From positions 1 to 12,243 of the forward strand of contig JBAROU010000158.1 in assembly GCA_049642385.1 (NCBI GenBank): a stretch of 12,243 nt of DNA, given 5' to 3'. The notes under the pieces are model-generated. The model made no database searches. It saw nothing but the letters and a program-made list of their open reading frames with translations, and was not told where the DNA came from. Of the stretch, positions 1 through 6,486 are shown one piece after another. How positions within the stretch are numbered: the first letter of the stretch is position 1; the number at the start of each line of letters is the position of its first letter. Source of the stretch: JBAROU01 sp049642385. Lineage in GTDB: Bacteria; Chloroflexota; Dehalococcoidia; DSTF01; RBG-16-68-14. The translations under genes were made by a program, and so were the position numbers.

Positions 1-711
1 GTGGTCAGACTCCGCGAAGACCATCCCCGGCGTGTACGTGCCGTCGAGCAGCCCTGTCGCGTGCGGCACGCGCGAGAGCAGCCCGGTGTCGCATTCATCT
101 GCGACGGGGAAGAAGGCGCGCGCGGGATCCTGCTCCAGGATGCTGTAGATGATCTGCATGCTGGGTACGTCGCGCTCCCGCATGGAGGCGATGCCCTCGT
201 CCTCCCAGCCGATGTCCGGCCCGAGCGCGACACCGTAGTGGCGGATCTTGCCCTCGCGCTGGCAGTCGTCCAGCATGGCGAAAAGATCGTCCATCTGGAT
301 CGCGGTCAGGCGTGGGTTGTGTAGCTGATAGATATCGATGTAGTCGGTGCCGAGTCGCTGCAGGCTCTGCTCGAGCGCATGGCGAACGAACTTCGGGGAG
401 AAGTCTTGAGGCAACTCTTTGTGGCCGTCGCGCTGGCCGTCGTTCGTGTAGATGTCGTAGCCGAACTTGGTACCGATGACAATCTTATCCCGCACGTCGC
501 CCAGCGCCTGGGCAAGCATCGTTTCGCCCTTGCCGTTGCCGTAGGTGTCCGCGGTGTCGAAGAAGTTGATGCCAGCGTCGTACGCCTTGCGCAGCAGGGC
601 GACGCCGAAGTCGTCGTCGGTGACGCCCCACCAGGTGGTGCTCACGGACCAGACGCCAAATCCGATCGCGGACACCTTCAGATTCGTGCGGCCAAGCGTT
701 CGATATTTCAC
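1..711 (-). CDS. Aldo/keto reductase, N-terminal part (runs off the window)
   Basis: NAD(P)H-dependent oxidoreductase of the aldo/keto reductase superfamily, which reduces carbonyl groups in the cytoplasm; the substrate cannot be read from sequence. Reading minus from GTG at 711 gives 237 open codons to the window edge, against a usual 320-340 residues, so the C-terminal third with the cofactor-binding loop is missing. The N-terminus MKYRTLGRTNLKVSAIG is typical of the YajO/Tas-like branch. The catalytic tetrad is complete: Asp52 and Tyr57 in FFDTADTYGNG, Lys82 in VIGTKFGY, His131 in IDIYQLHNP. A GGGG stretch a few bases upstream supports the GTG start. The gene diverges from the prenyltransferase. 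Family assignment is secure; the physiological role is unknown. Confidence 0.93.
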   Translation of the reverse strand, partial: MKYRTLGRTNLKVSAIGFGVWSVSTTWWGVTDDDFGVALLRKAYDAGINFFDTADTYGNGKGETMLAQALGDVRDKIVIGTKFGYDIYTNDGQRDGHKELPQDFSPKFVRHALEQSLQRLGTDYIDIYQLHNPRLTAIQMDDLFAMLDDCQREGKIRHYGVALGPDIGWEDEGIASMRERDVPSMQIIYSILEQDPARAFFPVADECDTGLLSRVPHATGLLDGTYTPGMVFAESDH

Positions 712-744
712 GCTGTTACCCCGCTGTGTTCGTAGCTATCGCTC

Positions 745-750
745 AGTATA
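745..750 (-). promoter_or_regulatory. Possible -10 box for the aldo/keto reductase gene
   Basis: On the minus strand these bases read TATACT, one mismatch from the sigma-70 -10 consensus, 33 bases ahead of the GTG at 711. No convincing -35 box lies 16-18 bases further upstream, so this is weak. The rest of the gap between the two divergent genes shows nothing else I can support. Confidence 0.2.
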
Positions 751-812
751 GCCTACCGCTCGCTGGCACGGCGGTCGAATTCGGGCAACTCCTGCGCTAC
801 CGGAACCAGCGA

Positions 813-1706
813 ATGTGTGCGACGATACGGGTGATGCAGGCGACGAGACGGTTGTTCCCAGTCGAGGCGCCTCGACTGCTTCGCGCGGCGCGCGTGATCC
901 ACCCGTTCCCGGTCGCGCTAAACGTGATCGCCACGGCCGGACTGGCGGCGATCGCAAACGAGGGCTTGCCGGAGCCGGCGGTGCTGACGCGGCTCTGCGC
1001 CGCCATGTTCTGCGTGCAGGCCGCGATCGGCGCGCTGAATGACTACTGCGACCGAGAGCTGGACGCGCTCACGAAGCCGTGGAAGCCGATCGTGGCGGGC
1101 GCGATCGAGCCACGATCGGCGTTGGTGGTCGCGGCGTGCTCTGCGCTCGTTGCGGGCGCGTTGACGGCGACGTTCGGTCCGCTCTCGTTCGTTGTCGGCG
1201 CAGCCGGACTCGCCGCGGGCGTCGCCTACGACGTTCGGCTAAAGCGAAGCGTGCTGAGCGCGCTGCCGTTTATGGTCGCGCTGGCGGCGCTGCCGTTCTG
1301 GGTCTGGGTCTCGCTCGATCGGTTCGTGGATCAGCTCTGGTGGCTCCTTGCGTTCGCGCCGCTGGTTGGCCTCTCCGTTCATCTGGCGAACACGGCGCCT
1401 GATCTGGAAAGCGACCGAGTAGCCGGCGTGCGAGGCCTCGCGCACGTGATCGGACTACAGGCAACGGTGATAGTGTGCTGGACGAGCTTTGCTCTGGTGC
1501 TTGTGGGAGCGACGGCGCTAGGCCTGCATCTTCGGTACGACTGGGCGCAGTTCCTAGTCGGCGCGCTGCCGGCCGCCGGCCTCCTGTCGCTGGCGATCGC
1601 AGCCTACTACATCAGGCCGGGCCAGGCAGCGCTGCAGCTCGGCTTCGGGGCGATCGGTGTCGCGACAGCGAGCCTGGCGGTTGGCTGGCTCGCCGCCGTT
1701 GGGTAA
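813..1706 (+). CDS. UbiA-family prenyltransferase
   Basis: Integral membrane prenyltransferase of the UbiA superfamily, which transfers an isoprenoid chain from a polyprenyl diphosphate to an aromatic or other acceptor (quinone, tetrapyrrole or lipid pathways). From ATG 813 it is 297 residues, the normal length. Both aspartate-rich Mg-diphosphate motifs are visible: NDYCDRELD at 76-84 (Asp77, Asp80, Asp84) and NTAPDLESD at 193-201 (Asp197, Asp201). Between and after them lie the alternating hydrophobic segments expected for 8-9 helices. The start is uncertain: the frame is open from GTG 726, and ATG 834 or GTG 831 would also fit; none has a strong Shine-Dalgarno sequence. It ends 8 bases before the convergent cyclase gene. 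There is no neighbouring quinone gene, so the acceptor is unknown. A ubiquinone- or menaquinone-type role is possible but not shown. Confidence 0.9.
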   Translation: MCATIRVMQATRRLFPVEAPRLLRAARVIHPFPVALNVIATAGLAAIANEGLPEPAVLTRLCAAMFCVQAAIGALNDYCDRELDALTKPWKPIVAGAIEPRSALVVAACSALVAGALTATFGPLSFVVGAAGLAAGVAYDVRLKRSVLSALPFMVALAALPFWVWVSLDRFVDQLWWLLAFAPLVGLSVHLANTAPDLESDRVAGVRGLAHVIGLQATVIVCWTSFALVLVGATALGLHLRYDWAQFLVGALPAAGLLSLAIAAYYIRPGQAALQLGFGAIGVATASLAVGWLAAVG

Positions 1707-1714
1707 GCGCGTGC

Positions 1715-2929
1715 TTAGGCAGCGGTGCGATCGTCCGGCGTTCGGCCGACGGGGCGCTGACGCTTGGCGGCGTACATGGCGAAATCGGAGACCGCGATTA
1801 GTTCTGTGATCGTGCGCGCGTCATCAGGGAACACGGCGAGCCCGATGGATGCGGCCACCGGCACGAGCGCCCCCGTTTCGGAACCCCGTACTTCAGCGAT
1901 AGCGAATCGGTCGGTCACTCTCTGGCGGTATCGCTCGGCGGCGCTTCGGTCGGCGCCGGGGATGACCGCCACGAACTCGTCGCCGCCGTAACGGCCCACG
2001 ATGACGCCGTCCTGAGCGAGAGCACGGGCGACGGCCACCAGGACGGCATCGCCGAGCTGGTGGCCGTGTGTGTCGTTTAGCGCTTTCAACTCATCGACGT
2101 CGATCATGGCTACCGCGTGGCTGGTCGAGCCGGCGGTGGCCATCACCTGGCGCAGCTCATCCACGATGGCGACGTGGTTGAGCGTTCCGGTCAGCAGATC
2201 GTGGCGGGCCTGCTTGCGAAGCGTTTCTTCCACGCGCCTCCGGCTGGTGAGGTCCCGAGCGACAAATGTGCTGACAACAATGCCGATGGCTGAGGTCACG
2301 GCGATAATGAGGCTGGAGACGACGATGCCCTGTAGGAACACGTCTTTCTTCTGCTCGGCGAAGAACGAAAACTCCTCCGCGGCGGAGATGGTGCCGACAG
2401 CGATAACGGGCTGGTCGCCAATTGTGAATGGGAATGCCACAATCAGGTTCTCATCCCTCTCGACGACGGAGGCAACAGGAACGCCTCCTGTCGCCGCCTT
2501 GCTAACGAGCTTCTCCTTGGCCGCCTTGGTAGCGGCAGGCGCCGGGCTGTCTTGTTCGCCGCTGGTGTTGCTGTCGTAAAGCGTTTGATAGCCTTGCTCG
2601 CTGTTCGGCGTCAAGACCTGGACGTCTACGAATGCATTCGCGAAGTTCCCGGCCGCCACTCGCCGATCGGCGTCCTTCGACTGCTCGACACCCAGCTCGG
2701 CAACGCGGTTCAGTCCAGGCAAGGCTTCGTCGCCAAGGGCGTCCAGAAAGACCGTCGCGGTGTACGCGTACGCGAGCCCCTTCTGCTCCAGCTCCTTCTT
2801 AATCGCGCGGTCGTACTCGCTGCTGATGTTGCGGGTGTGCCATAGCGTTGCCGCGCCAGAGAGGAGTCCTGCGAGGATCACAAGACCCACTGTGGCGATG
2901 ACGACTTTGCTACCGGCATGCGTGTTCAT
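1715..2929 (-). CDS. Membrane-anchored diguanylate cyclase (GGDEF domain)
   Basis: Makes the second messenger c-di-GMP from two GTP. The 404 residues comprise a transmembrane helix at about 9-29, an extracytoplasmic sensor region at 30-198 of no family I recognise, a second helix at about 199-222, a short basic linker (RDLTSRRRVEETLRKQ) and a GGDEF domain from about 240 to 395. The active-site signature GGDEF is intact at 315-319, with DLLTGTLNH at 244-252, metal-binding Asp277 in MIDVDELKALND, and the closing SDFAMYAAKR motif. The allosteric product-binding I-site (RxxD, normally ending five residues before GGDEF) is absent; the residues there are QDGV. The gene is divergent from an HD-GYP phosphodiesterase and convergent with the prenyltransferase. 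I see no strong Shine-Dalgarno sequence before ATG 2929. Activity is predicted, and the sensed signal is unknown. Confidence 0.93.
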   Translation of the reverse strand: MNTHAGSKVVIATVGLVILAGLLSGAATLWHTRNISSEYDRAIKKELEQKGLAYAYTATVFLDALGDEALPGLNRVAELGVEQSKDADRRVAAGNFANAFVDVQVLTPNSEQGYQTLYDSNTSGEQDSPAPAATKAAKEKLVSKAATGGVPVASVVERDENLIVAFPFTIGDQPVIAVGTISAAEEFSFFAEQKKDVFLQGIVVSSLIIAVTSAIGIVVSTFVARDLTSRRRVEETLRKQARHDLLTGTLNHVAIVDELRQVMATAGSTSHAVAMIDVDELKALNDTHGHQLGDAVLVAVARALAQDGVIVGRYGGDEFVAVIPGADRSAAERYRQRVTDRFAIAEVRGSETGALVPVAASIGLAVFPDDARTITELIAVSDFAMYAAKRQRPVGRTPDDRTAA

Positions 2930-3089
2930 AATGCGCAGCGATCCGAGGAGCCCTAAGAAAGCCCTCTTCCTATTGATCTTCGGCGTATGTGGGGGTTCCG
3001 GTTAGGCTCTGGGAGGGGGATATTTCAGATTCATTACGAAGCAAAGTTGGCTGGCCAAAGCTACGCGGCGCGAGTCCCGAGGCCGATAC

Positions 3090-3115
3090 TCCTACAGCAC
3101 TGTCGAGGTGTAGGA
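3090..3115 (+). promoter_or_regulatory. Leader hairpin enclosing the HD-GYP ribosome-binding site
   Basis: TCCTACA at 3090-3096 pairs perfectly with TGTAGGA at 3109-3115, giving a 7-bp stem with a 12-base loop. The right arm contains AGGA (3112-3115), the only Shine-Dalgarno candidate, four bases before ATG 3120. When folded, the hairpin would hide the ribosome-binding site, so translation may be switched by RNA structure. Upstream at 3047-3058, TTGGCTGGCCAA could form another small stem, and GGCC at 3053-3056 could instead pair with GGCC at 3081-3084. The pairing is seen directly; regulation is inference. Confidence 0.45.
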
Positions 3116-3119
3116 ACGT

Positions 3120-4553
3120 ATGTTGGAGACAAGAGGCAGCATCCTGAGAGCCCTTGGCGTCGCGGCGCTGGCGGCGCCTATGGTCATGTTCTGGTCGCTG
3201 TACTTCCTTCCTGGACATGACCCGGCGATCATGGCGCCCACGTTCCACTTCTACGTGGTCAGCTTCACAGCCCTTGCCGCTGCGCTTGCCTGCGCTGTGG
3301 TGATCGCCTCTGCGCGTACGCTCCGCGAAACGCGGCTGCTGTTCCTGGGCCTGGCGTTCTTCAGCATTGCCGCCATCTTTGCCACACACGGTTTGACTAC
3401 GCCTGGGTACCTCGTGGACGGCTATTATGCCTCGATCGGCGTCTCGGCCTGGTTCAGCATCGCAGCGGGCGGCGCGTTTATCGCGCTGAGTGTCGTGGGC
3501 GTACCCCATCGAGTTGAACGCCTGATCGAGGCAAACGGAAAGACGATCGCTGCGTGCGCTGCCGTCGCACTCGGGCTGTATATCGTCCTCAGTCTTACCG
3601 TCGAGACGTGGCTGAACTGGGTGCCGATCAACGATCGAACCTTGCAGCTCACAGTCGGGTTCGGCACGCTGGCCGTTCTGGGCTTCGCGGTCTGGCGCTA
3701 CTATCAAGCGTACCTATTCGCACGGCTGCCCTCGCAGCTGGTCATGGCTGCCACGTTAGTCCTCCTGGCTGAGGTGCAACTGATCATCCTTTATGGCCAG
3801 GTCTGGCACCTTTCGTGGTGGATCTATCACGGACTGTACGCGGTCGCGTTCATGGTGCTCTTCACAGGCTGGGCCATTGAAGTACGTCGCGCGGGCACAC
3901 TGCGCGCCATCGCCGATGCGCTTTCCATGCGAGACGCGCTGGCACAGCTCAGTCGCGGGTTGGAGGCGCCCCTGGTACAGCTTGTTGACGCCATCGAGGT
4001 GAAGGACGTCGCCACGTTCGGCCACGTTCGGCGCGTGTCGAGCCATGCGCTGGCGGTCGGCAAGAAGCTCGGCCTGTCGGCGTCCGACCTCCGCTCACTG
4101 GTCCTCGCCGCCGAGATGCACGACGTCGGCAAAGTCGGTATCCCGTCATCGATCCTGTTGAAGCCCGGTCCGCTCACGGACGAGGAGTTCGCCGTCATCA
4201 AAACGCACACGGTGCTCGGCCACGGTATTGCTGAGAAGGTGGCCGCGCTCCGACCGCTGGCTGACGTTATCCGCTGCCACCACGAGCGTATGGATGGAAC
4301 TGGCTATCCGGACGGAGTGGCCGGCGAAAAGATCCCGCTGCTAGCCCGCATCATCTCGGTGGCAGATACCTACGACGCGGTTATCTCGAAGCGGCCGTAC
4401 CGTGATGGCCTGAGTCATCAGGAGGCGATCGCTGAGATTCAGCGTGTGAGCGGATCACAGCTCGACCCCAAGATCGTCGATATTTTTGTCGAGGTGGTCG
4501 GAGAAGGCGCCGACGCCCATGCTACTCACCCCGACGAGCAGGCAGCCGCTTAA
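3120..4553 (+). CDS. Membrane HD-GYP domain protein, probable c-di-GMP phosphodiesterase
   Basis: HD-GYP proteins hydrolyse c-di-GMP to pGpG or GMP at a metal centre. The 477-residue protein has an N-terminal membrane domain with about eight hydrophobic helices (roughly 12-30, 40-65, 72-90, 105-128, 141-162, 173-195, 205-226 and 235-255), then a cytoplasmic HD-GYP domain from about 285 to 460. Catalytic landmarks are all present: His302 (FGHVRR), His334-Asp335 (MHDVGKVGIP), His387-His388 (CHHERMDGTGYPDG), Gly395-Tyr396-Pro397 and the closing ISVADTYDAV and RPYRDG motifs. ATG 3120 is chosen because AGGA precedes it at 3112-3115. The membrane part probably senses a signal or positions the enzyme; I do not recognise it as a named sensor domain. 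It diverges from a diguanylate cyclase, so the pair can make and break the same messenger. Confidence 0.94.
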   Translation: MLETRGSILRALGVAALAAPMVMFWSLYFLPGHDPAIMAPTFHFYVVSFTALAAALACAVVIASARTLRETRLLFLGLAFFSIAAIFATHGLTTPGYLVDGYYASIGVSAWFSIAAGGAFIALSVVGVPHRVERLIEANGKTIAACAAVALGLYIVLSLTVETWLNWVPINDRTLQLTVGFGTLAVLGFAVWRYYQAYLFARLPSQLVMAATLVLLAEVQLIILYGQVWHLSWWIYHGLYAVAFMVLFTGWAIEVRRAGTLRAIADALSMRDALAQLSRGLEAPLVQLVDAIEVKDVATFGHVRRVSSHALAVGKKLGLSASDLRSLVLAAEMHDVGKVGIPSSILLKPGPLTDEEFAVIKTHTVLGHGIAEKVAALRPLADVIRCHHERMDGTGYPDGVAGEKIPLLARIISVADTYDAVISKRPYRDGLSHQEAIAEIQRVSGSQLDPKIVDIFVEVVGEGADAHATHPDEQAAA

Positions 4554-4570
4554 CTCCTAGAAATTCCACA

Positions 4571-4717
4571 ATGGTCATGTTCCTTGCCTCTTTCGCGCTG
4601 CATCCGTTTCTCCACGGCGAGGCCGTGGCGACAGGCGGCGCGGCGTTTGTGACGCTGGCGATCCTCGCCCTGGTCGTACTGGTAACCGCGGCTGTGATCG
4701 AAAACCTCCAGCGTTAG
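4571..4717 (+). CDS. Possible 48-residue single-helix membrane protein
   Basis: An open frame from ATG 4571 to TAG 4717 encodes 48 residues. After a short N-terminal part containing two histidines (FALHPFLHGEA), one strongly hydrophobic stretch at about 22-43 (TGGAAFVTLAILALVVLVTA) could span the membrane, and it ends VIENLQR. It lies 17 bases after the HD-GYP stop on the same strand, so it could be co-transcribed. Against it: no clear Shine-Dalgarno sequence, a second ATG at 4577, and GC-rich DNA yields such frames by chance. I recognise no homologue. The rest of the gap to the next gene shows nothing I can support. Confidence 0.35.
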   Translation: MVMFLASFALHPFLHGEAVATGGAAFVTLAILALVVLVTAAVIENLQR

Positions 4718-4841
4718 TCCACGCAGACAGCGCCCTGCATCGCCCACTGGCTCGATTCTGTGCTAGCTTTGAGATAGACGCCTGACGCGGCGGATGACGT
4801 TCGCCAACCCGCAAGGCGCAGGCACACGAGGAGAGAATACG

Positions 4842-5297
4842 ATGCGTATCGCTGTTGGTTGTGACCACGCAGGCTTTCCCCTGAAGAGCACGGTAGTGGA
4901 AGAGCTCGAGCGCCTTGGGCACGAGGTGGTCGACCTCGGTACGAACAGCGAAGAAGCGGTCGATTACCCGGACTTTGCGCGGGCGGTAGGCGAGGCCGTG
5001 ATGCGCCGCGAGGCCGACCGTGGCGTCGTCATCTGCGGCAGTGGCGTGGGCGCGTCCGTAGCGACGAACAAGATCCCGGGCGTACGCGCGGCCGTGTGCC
5101 ACGATACGTTCTCTGCGCGCCAGGGAGTGGAGGACGACGATATGAACGTGCTCTGCCTGGGCGCGCGCATCATCGGGCCGCTACTCGTGATCGAGATCGT
5201 GCGTGCGTGGCAAGGGGCGACCTTCTCGAACGCAGAGCGTCATCTGAGGCGGCTCAACAAAGTGAAGGCGATCGAGAAGCAGTATTTGCACGGCTGA
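4842..5297 (+). CDS. rpiB: Ribose-5-phosphate isomerase B (RpiB/LacAB family)
   Basis: Cytoplasmic enzyme interconverting ribose 5-phosphate and ribulose 5-phosphate in the pentose phosphate pathway; related proteins isomerise allose or galactose phosphates. At 151 residues it has the normal family length. It shows the N-terminal MRIAVGCDHAGF with Asp8-His9, the GTNS and DYPDFA segments, the catalytic-cysteine loop ICGSGVGASVATNK (Cys65), His87-Asp88 (CHDTFSAR) and NVLCLGARI. ATG 4842 is fixed by a strong Shine-Dalgarno sequence (GAGGAG at 4828-4833, eight bases upstream) and by the family N-terminus. The frame extends upstream to an ATG at 4794, but that start would add an unrelated 16-residue tail. 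The gene converges on selD with a 41-base gap. Confidence 0.95.
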   Translation: MRIAVGCDHAGFPLKSTVVEELERLGHEVVDLGTNSEEAVDYPDFARAVGEAVMRREADRGVVICGSGVGASVATNKIPGVRAAVCHDTFSARQGVEDDDMNVLCLGARIIGPLLVIEIVRAWQGATFSNAERHLRRLNKVKAIEKQYLHG

Positions 5298-5338
5298 CCG
5301 AAGGTCGTCCGGCAGGCTCGTCGCGACCAGAACGCTCG

Positions 5339-6385
5339 TCAGGCGACGACGCTGACTCCCGTGCCATCAACCGCAGTCCCCACACGCCAAACCGGAAGCT
5401 TCGCTTCGGCGAACAGGCGCTCCGTCAGCGCGGCGCGGTCAGGGGCAACGGCGAAGAGCAGCCCGCCCGAAGTCTGAGGGTCGTAGAGCACGCGGCGCCG
5501 CCCTGTAGGCACGTCCTCGGAGATATTCGTCCTGCCGTCCGCGTACTCTTCGTTGCGACCGGCGCCGGCGTTGGTGACGCCGCGTGCGGCGTAGTCGAGC
5601 GCGCCCGGCAGCAGCGGCAAGCGTGACGCCTCGAATTGCAGGGCGACGCCGCTCGCGGCAGCGATCTCAAACCCGTGGCCCAGGATGCCGAAGCCCGTGA
5701 CGTCGGTGAGGGCGTGCACGCCCACCTCGCGCACGATGTGCGCCGGGTGGCGGTTGAGCGTCATCATGCTCTCGATTGCAGCATCCAGATGCGCCGGATC
5801 GGCTTCGTCGCGTTTGGCGGCGGTCGTGATCAGGCCCGTGCCCAAACGCTTCGTCAGGTAGAGCTGGTCGCCCGCCATCGCGCCGCCTTTCGTGAAAATC
5901 TTATCGGGGTGGACGAGGCCGATCGCGCACAGGCCGTACTTCGGCTCCGCGTCGATGATCGTATGCCCGCCGGCGATGGCGCCGCCCGCCTCTTCGACCT
6001 TGTCGGCGCCGCCGCGCAGGATCTCGGCGATCGTCTCCGCGCTCATATCGCTCGGGAACGCGGCGATATTGAGCGCGAGCACGACCTCGCCGCCCATGGC
6101 GTAGACGTCGCTGAGGGCATTCGCCGCCGCTACCGCGCCGTAGGCGTATGGCTCGTCGATCAACGGCGGGAAGAAGTCAGCCGTGGCGACGATAGCCTGC
6201 TCATCGTTCAGGCGATAGACCGCGGCGTCGTCCGGCGCCGCGAGCCCGACGAGGAGATTCTCGTTGTAGGGCGTGGGCCGGTCCGCGAGGTAGCGGAGCA
6301 CCTCGCTTAGCTGTGCCGCGCCCGCTTTCGCCGCGCAGCCGGCGCAAGAGGCGAGCTCGGTGAGGCGTTTCGCATGTGTCGTCAT
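5339..6385 (-). CDS. selD: Selenide, water dikinase (selenophosphate synthetase)
   Basis: Makes selenophosphate from selenide and ATP, the selenium donor for selenocysteine and for selenouridine in tRNA. The 348 residues match the usual length of about 347. The catalytic pair is Cys17 and Lys20 in SCAGCAAK, at the same numbering as E. coli SelD, so this is the cysteine form, not a selenoprotein. Other landmarks are the ATP-binding ADFFPPLIDEPY region, NALSDVYAMGG, AGGHTIIDAEPKYG, ALTDVTGFGILGH and DPQTSGGLL. ATG 6385 is chosen: it follows GAGGAG closely and gives the family N-terminus, while the longer frame begins at a TTG (6427). No selenocysteine tRNA, selA, selB or selU gene lies in the window, so which selenium pathway it serves is unknown. 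Confidence 0.96.
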   Translation of the reverse strand: MTTHAKRLTELASCAGCAAKAGAAQLSEVLRYLADRPTPYNENLLVGLAAPDDAAVYRLNDEQAIVATADFFPPLIDEPYAYGAVAAANALSDVYAMGGEVVLALNIAAFPSDMSAETIAEILRGGADKVEEAGGAIAGGHTIIDAEPKYGLCAIGLVHPDKIFTKGGAMAGDQLYLTKRLGTGLITTAAKRDEADPAHLDAAIESMMTLNRHPAHIVREVGVHALTDVTGFGILGHGFEIAAASGVALQFEASRLPLLPGALDYAARGVTNAGAGRNEEYADGRTNISEDVPTGRRRVLYDPQTSGGLLFAVAPDRAALTERLFAEAKLPVWRVGTAVDGTGVSVVA

Positions 6386-6397
6386 AGCTCCTCGAAA

Positions 6398-6427
6398 AGC
6401 GTATTCGGCCCGGACGAACGGGGTCAA
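6398..6427 (-). promoter_or_regulatory. Candidate promoter for selD
   Basis: On the minus strand TTGACC (6427-6422) and TACGCT (6403-6398) are separated by 18 bases and fit a sigma-70-like promoter of the TTGACN / TANNNT type. The -10 box ends 12 bases before the selD ATG, so the leader would be only a few bases long. The -10 match is modest. Confidence 0.3.
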
Positions 6428-6447
6428 GGACTCGACAGCGGCGGGGG

Positions 6448-6476
6448 TTGACAGATAAGTATAGTTGCCCTAAAAT
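6448..6476 (+). promoter_or_regulatory. Near-consensus sigma-70 promoter for the tetR-phyH operon
   Basis: TTGACA at 6448-6453, a 17-base spacer, then TAAAAT at 6471-6476: a perfect -35 box and a -10 box one base from consensus, in a GC-rich background. The expected transcription start, about 6482-6484, lies downstream of the ATG at 6478 and 3-5 bases before the ATG at 6487, implying a leaderless or nearly leaderless mRNA. TetR regulators often repress their own promoter, but I found no convincing long palindrome here. Confidence 0.65.
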
Positions 6477-6486
6477 TATGGCTGCC

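Noticed and set aside
2990..3119. c-di-GMP-I (GEMM) riboswitch before the HD-GYP gene
   Set aside because: GCAAAG and GGCCAAAGC recall fragments of the GEMM core, but the GAAA tetraloop, the CUAA segment and the closing GGGUUGCC-like arm are not found in order. Only the start-site hairpin is kept.
2970..3707. Minus-strand open frame of 245 residues
   Set aside because: Overlaps the well-supported HD-GYP gene and its leader, and its translation is a charged, low-complexity Arg/Asp/Gln-rich sequence typical of an antisense shadow in GC-rich DNA.
4794..4841. N-terminal extension of RpiB from ATG 4794
   Set aside because: No ribosome-binding site; the extension covers the strong GAGGAG of the true start, and the family begins at MRIAVGCDHAG.
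5296..5328. Terminator between rpiB and selD
   Set aside because: GACC-GAA-GGTC and GGTCG/CGACC can pair, but the stems are 4-5 bp, compete with each other and have no T-run.
5636..6310. Plus-strand open frame of 224 residues
   Set aside because: Antisense of selD; the translation is Arg/Asp/Ala/Val-rich with no recognisable motif.
6386..6427. Longer selD from TTG 6427
   Set aside because: Adds 14 residues not seen in the family, and the start at 6385 gives Cys17/Lys20 at the standard numbering.
6478..6486. tetR start at ATG 6478
   Set aside because: It lies only one base after the -10 box, upstream of the expected transcription start.
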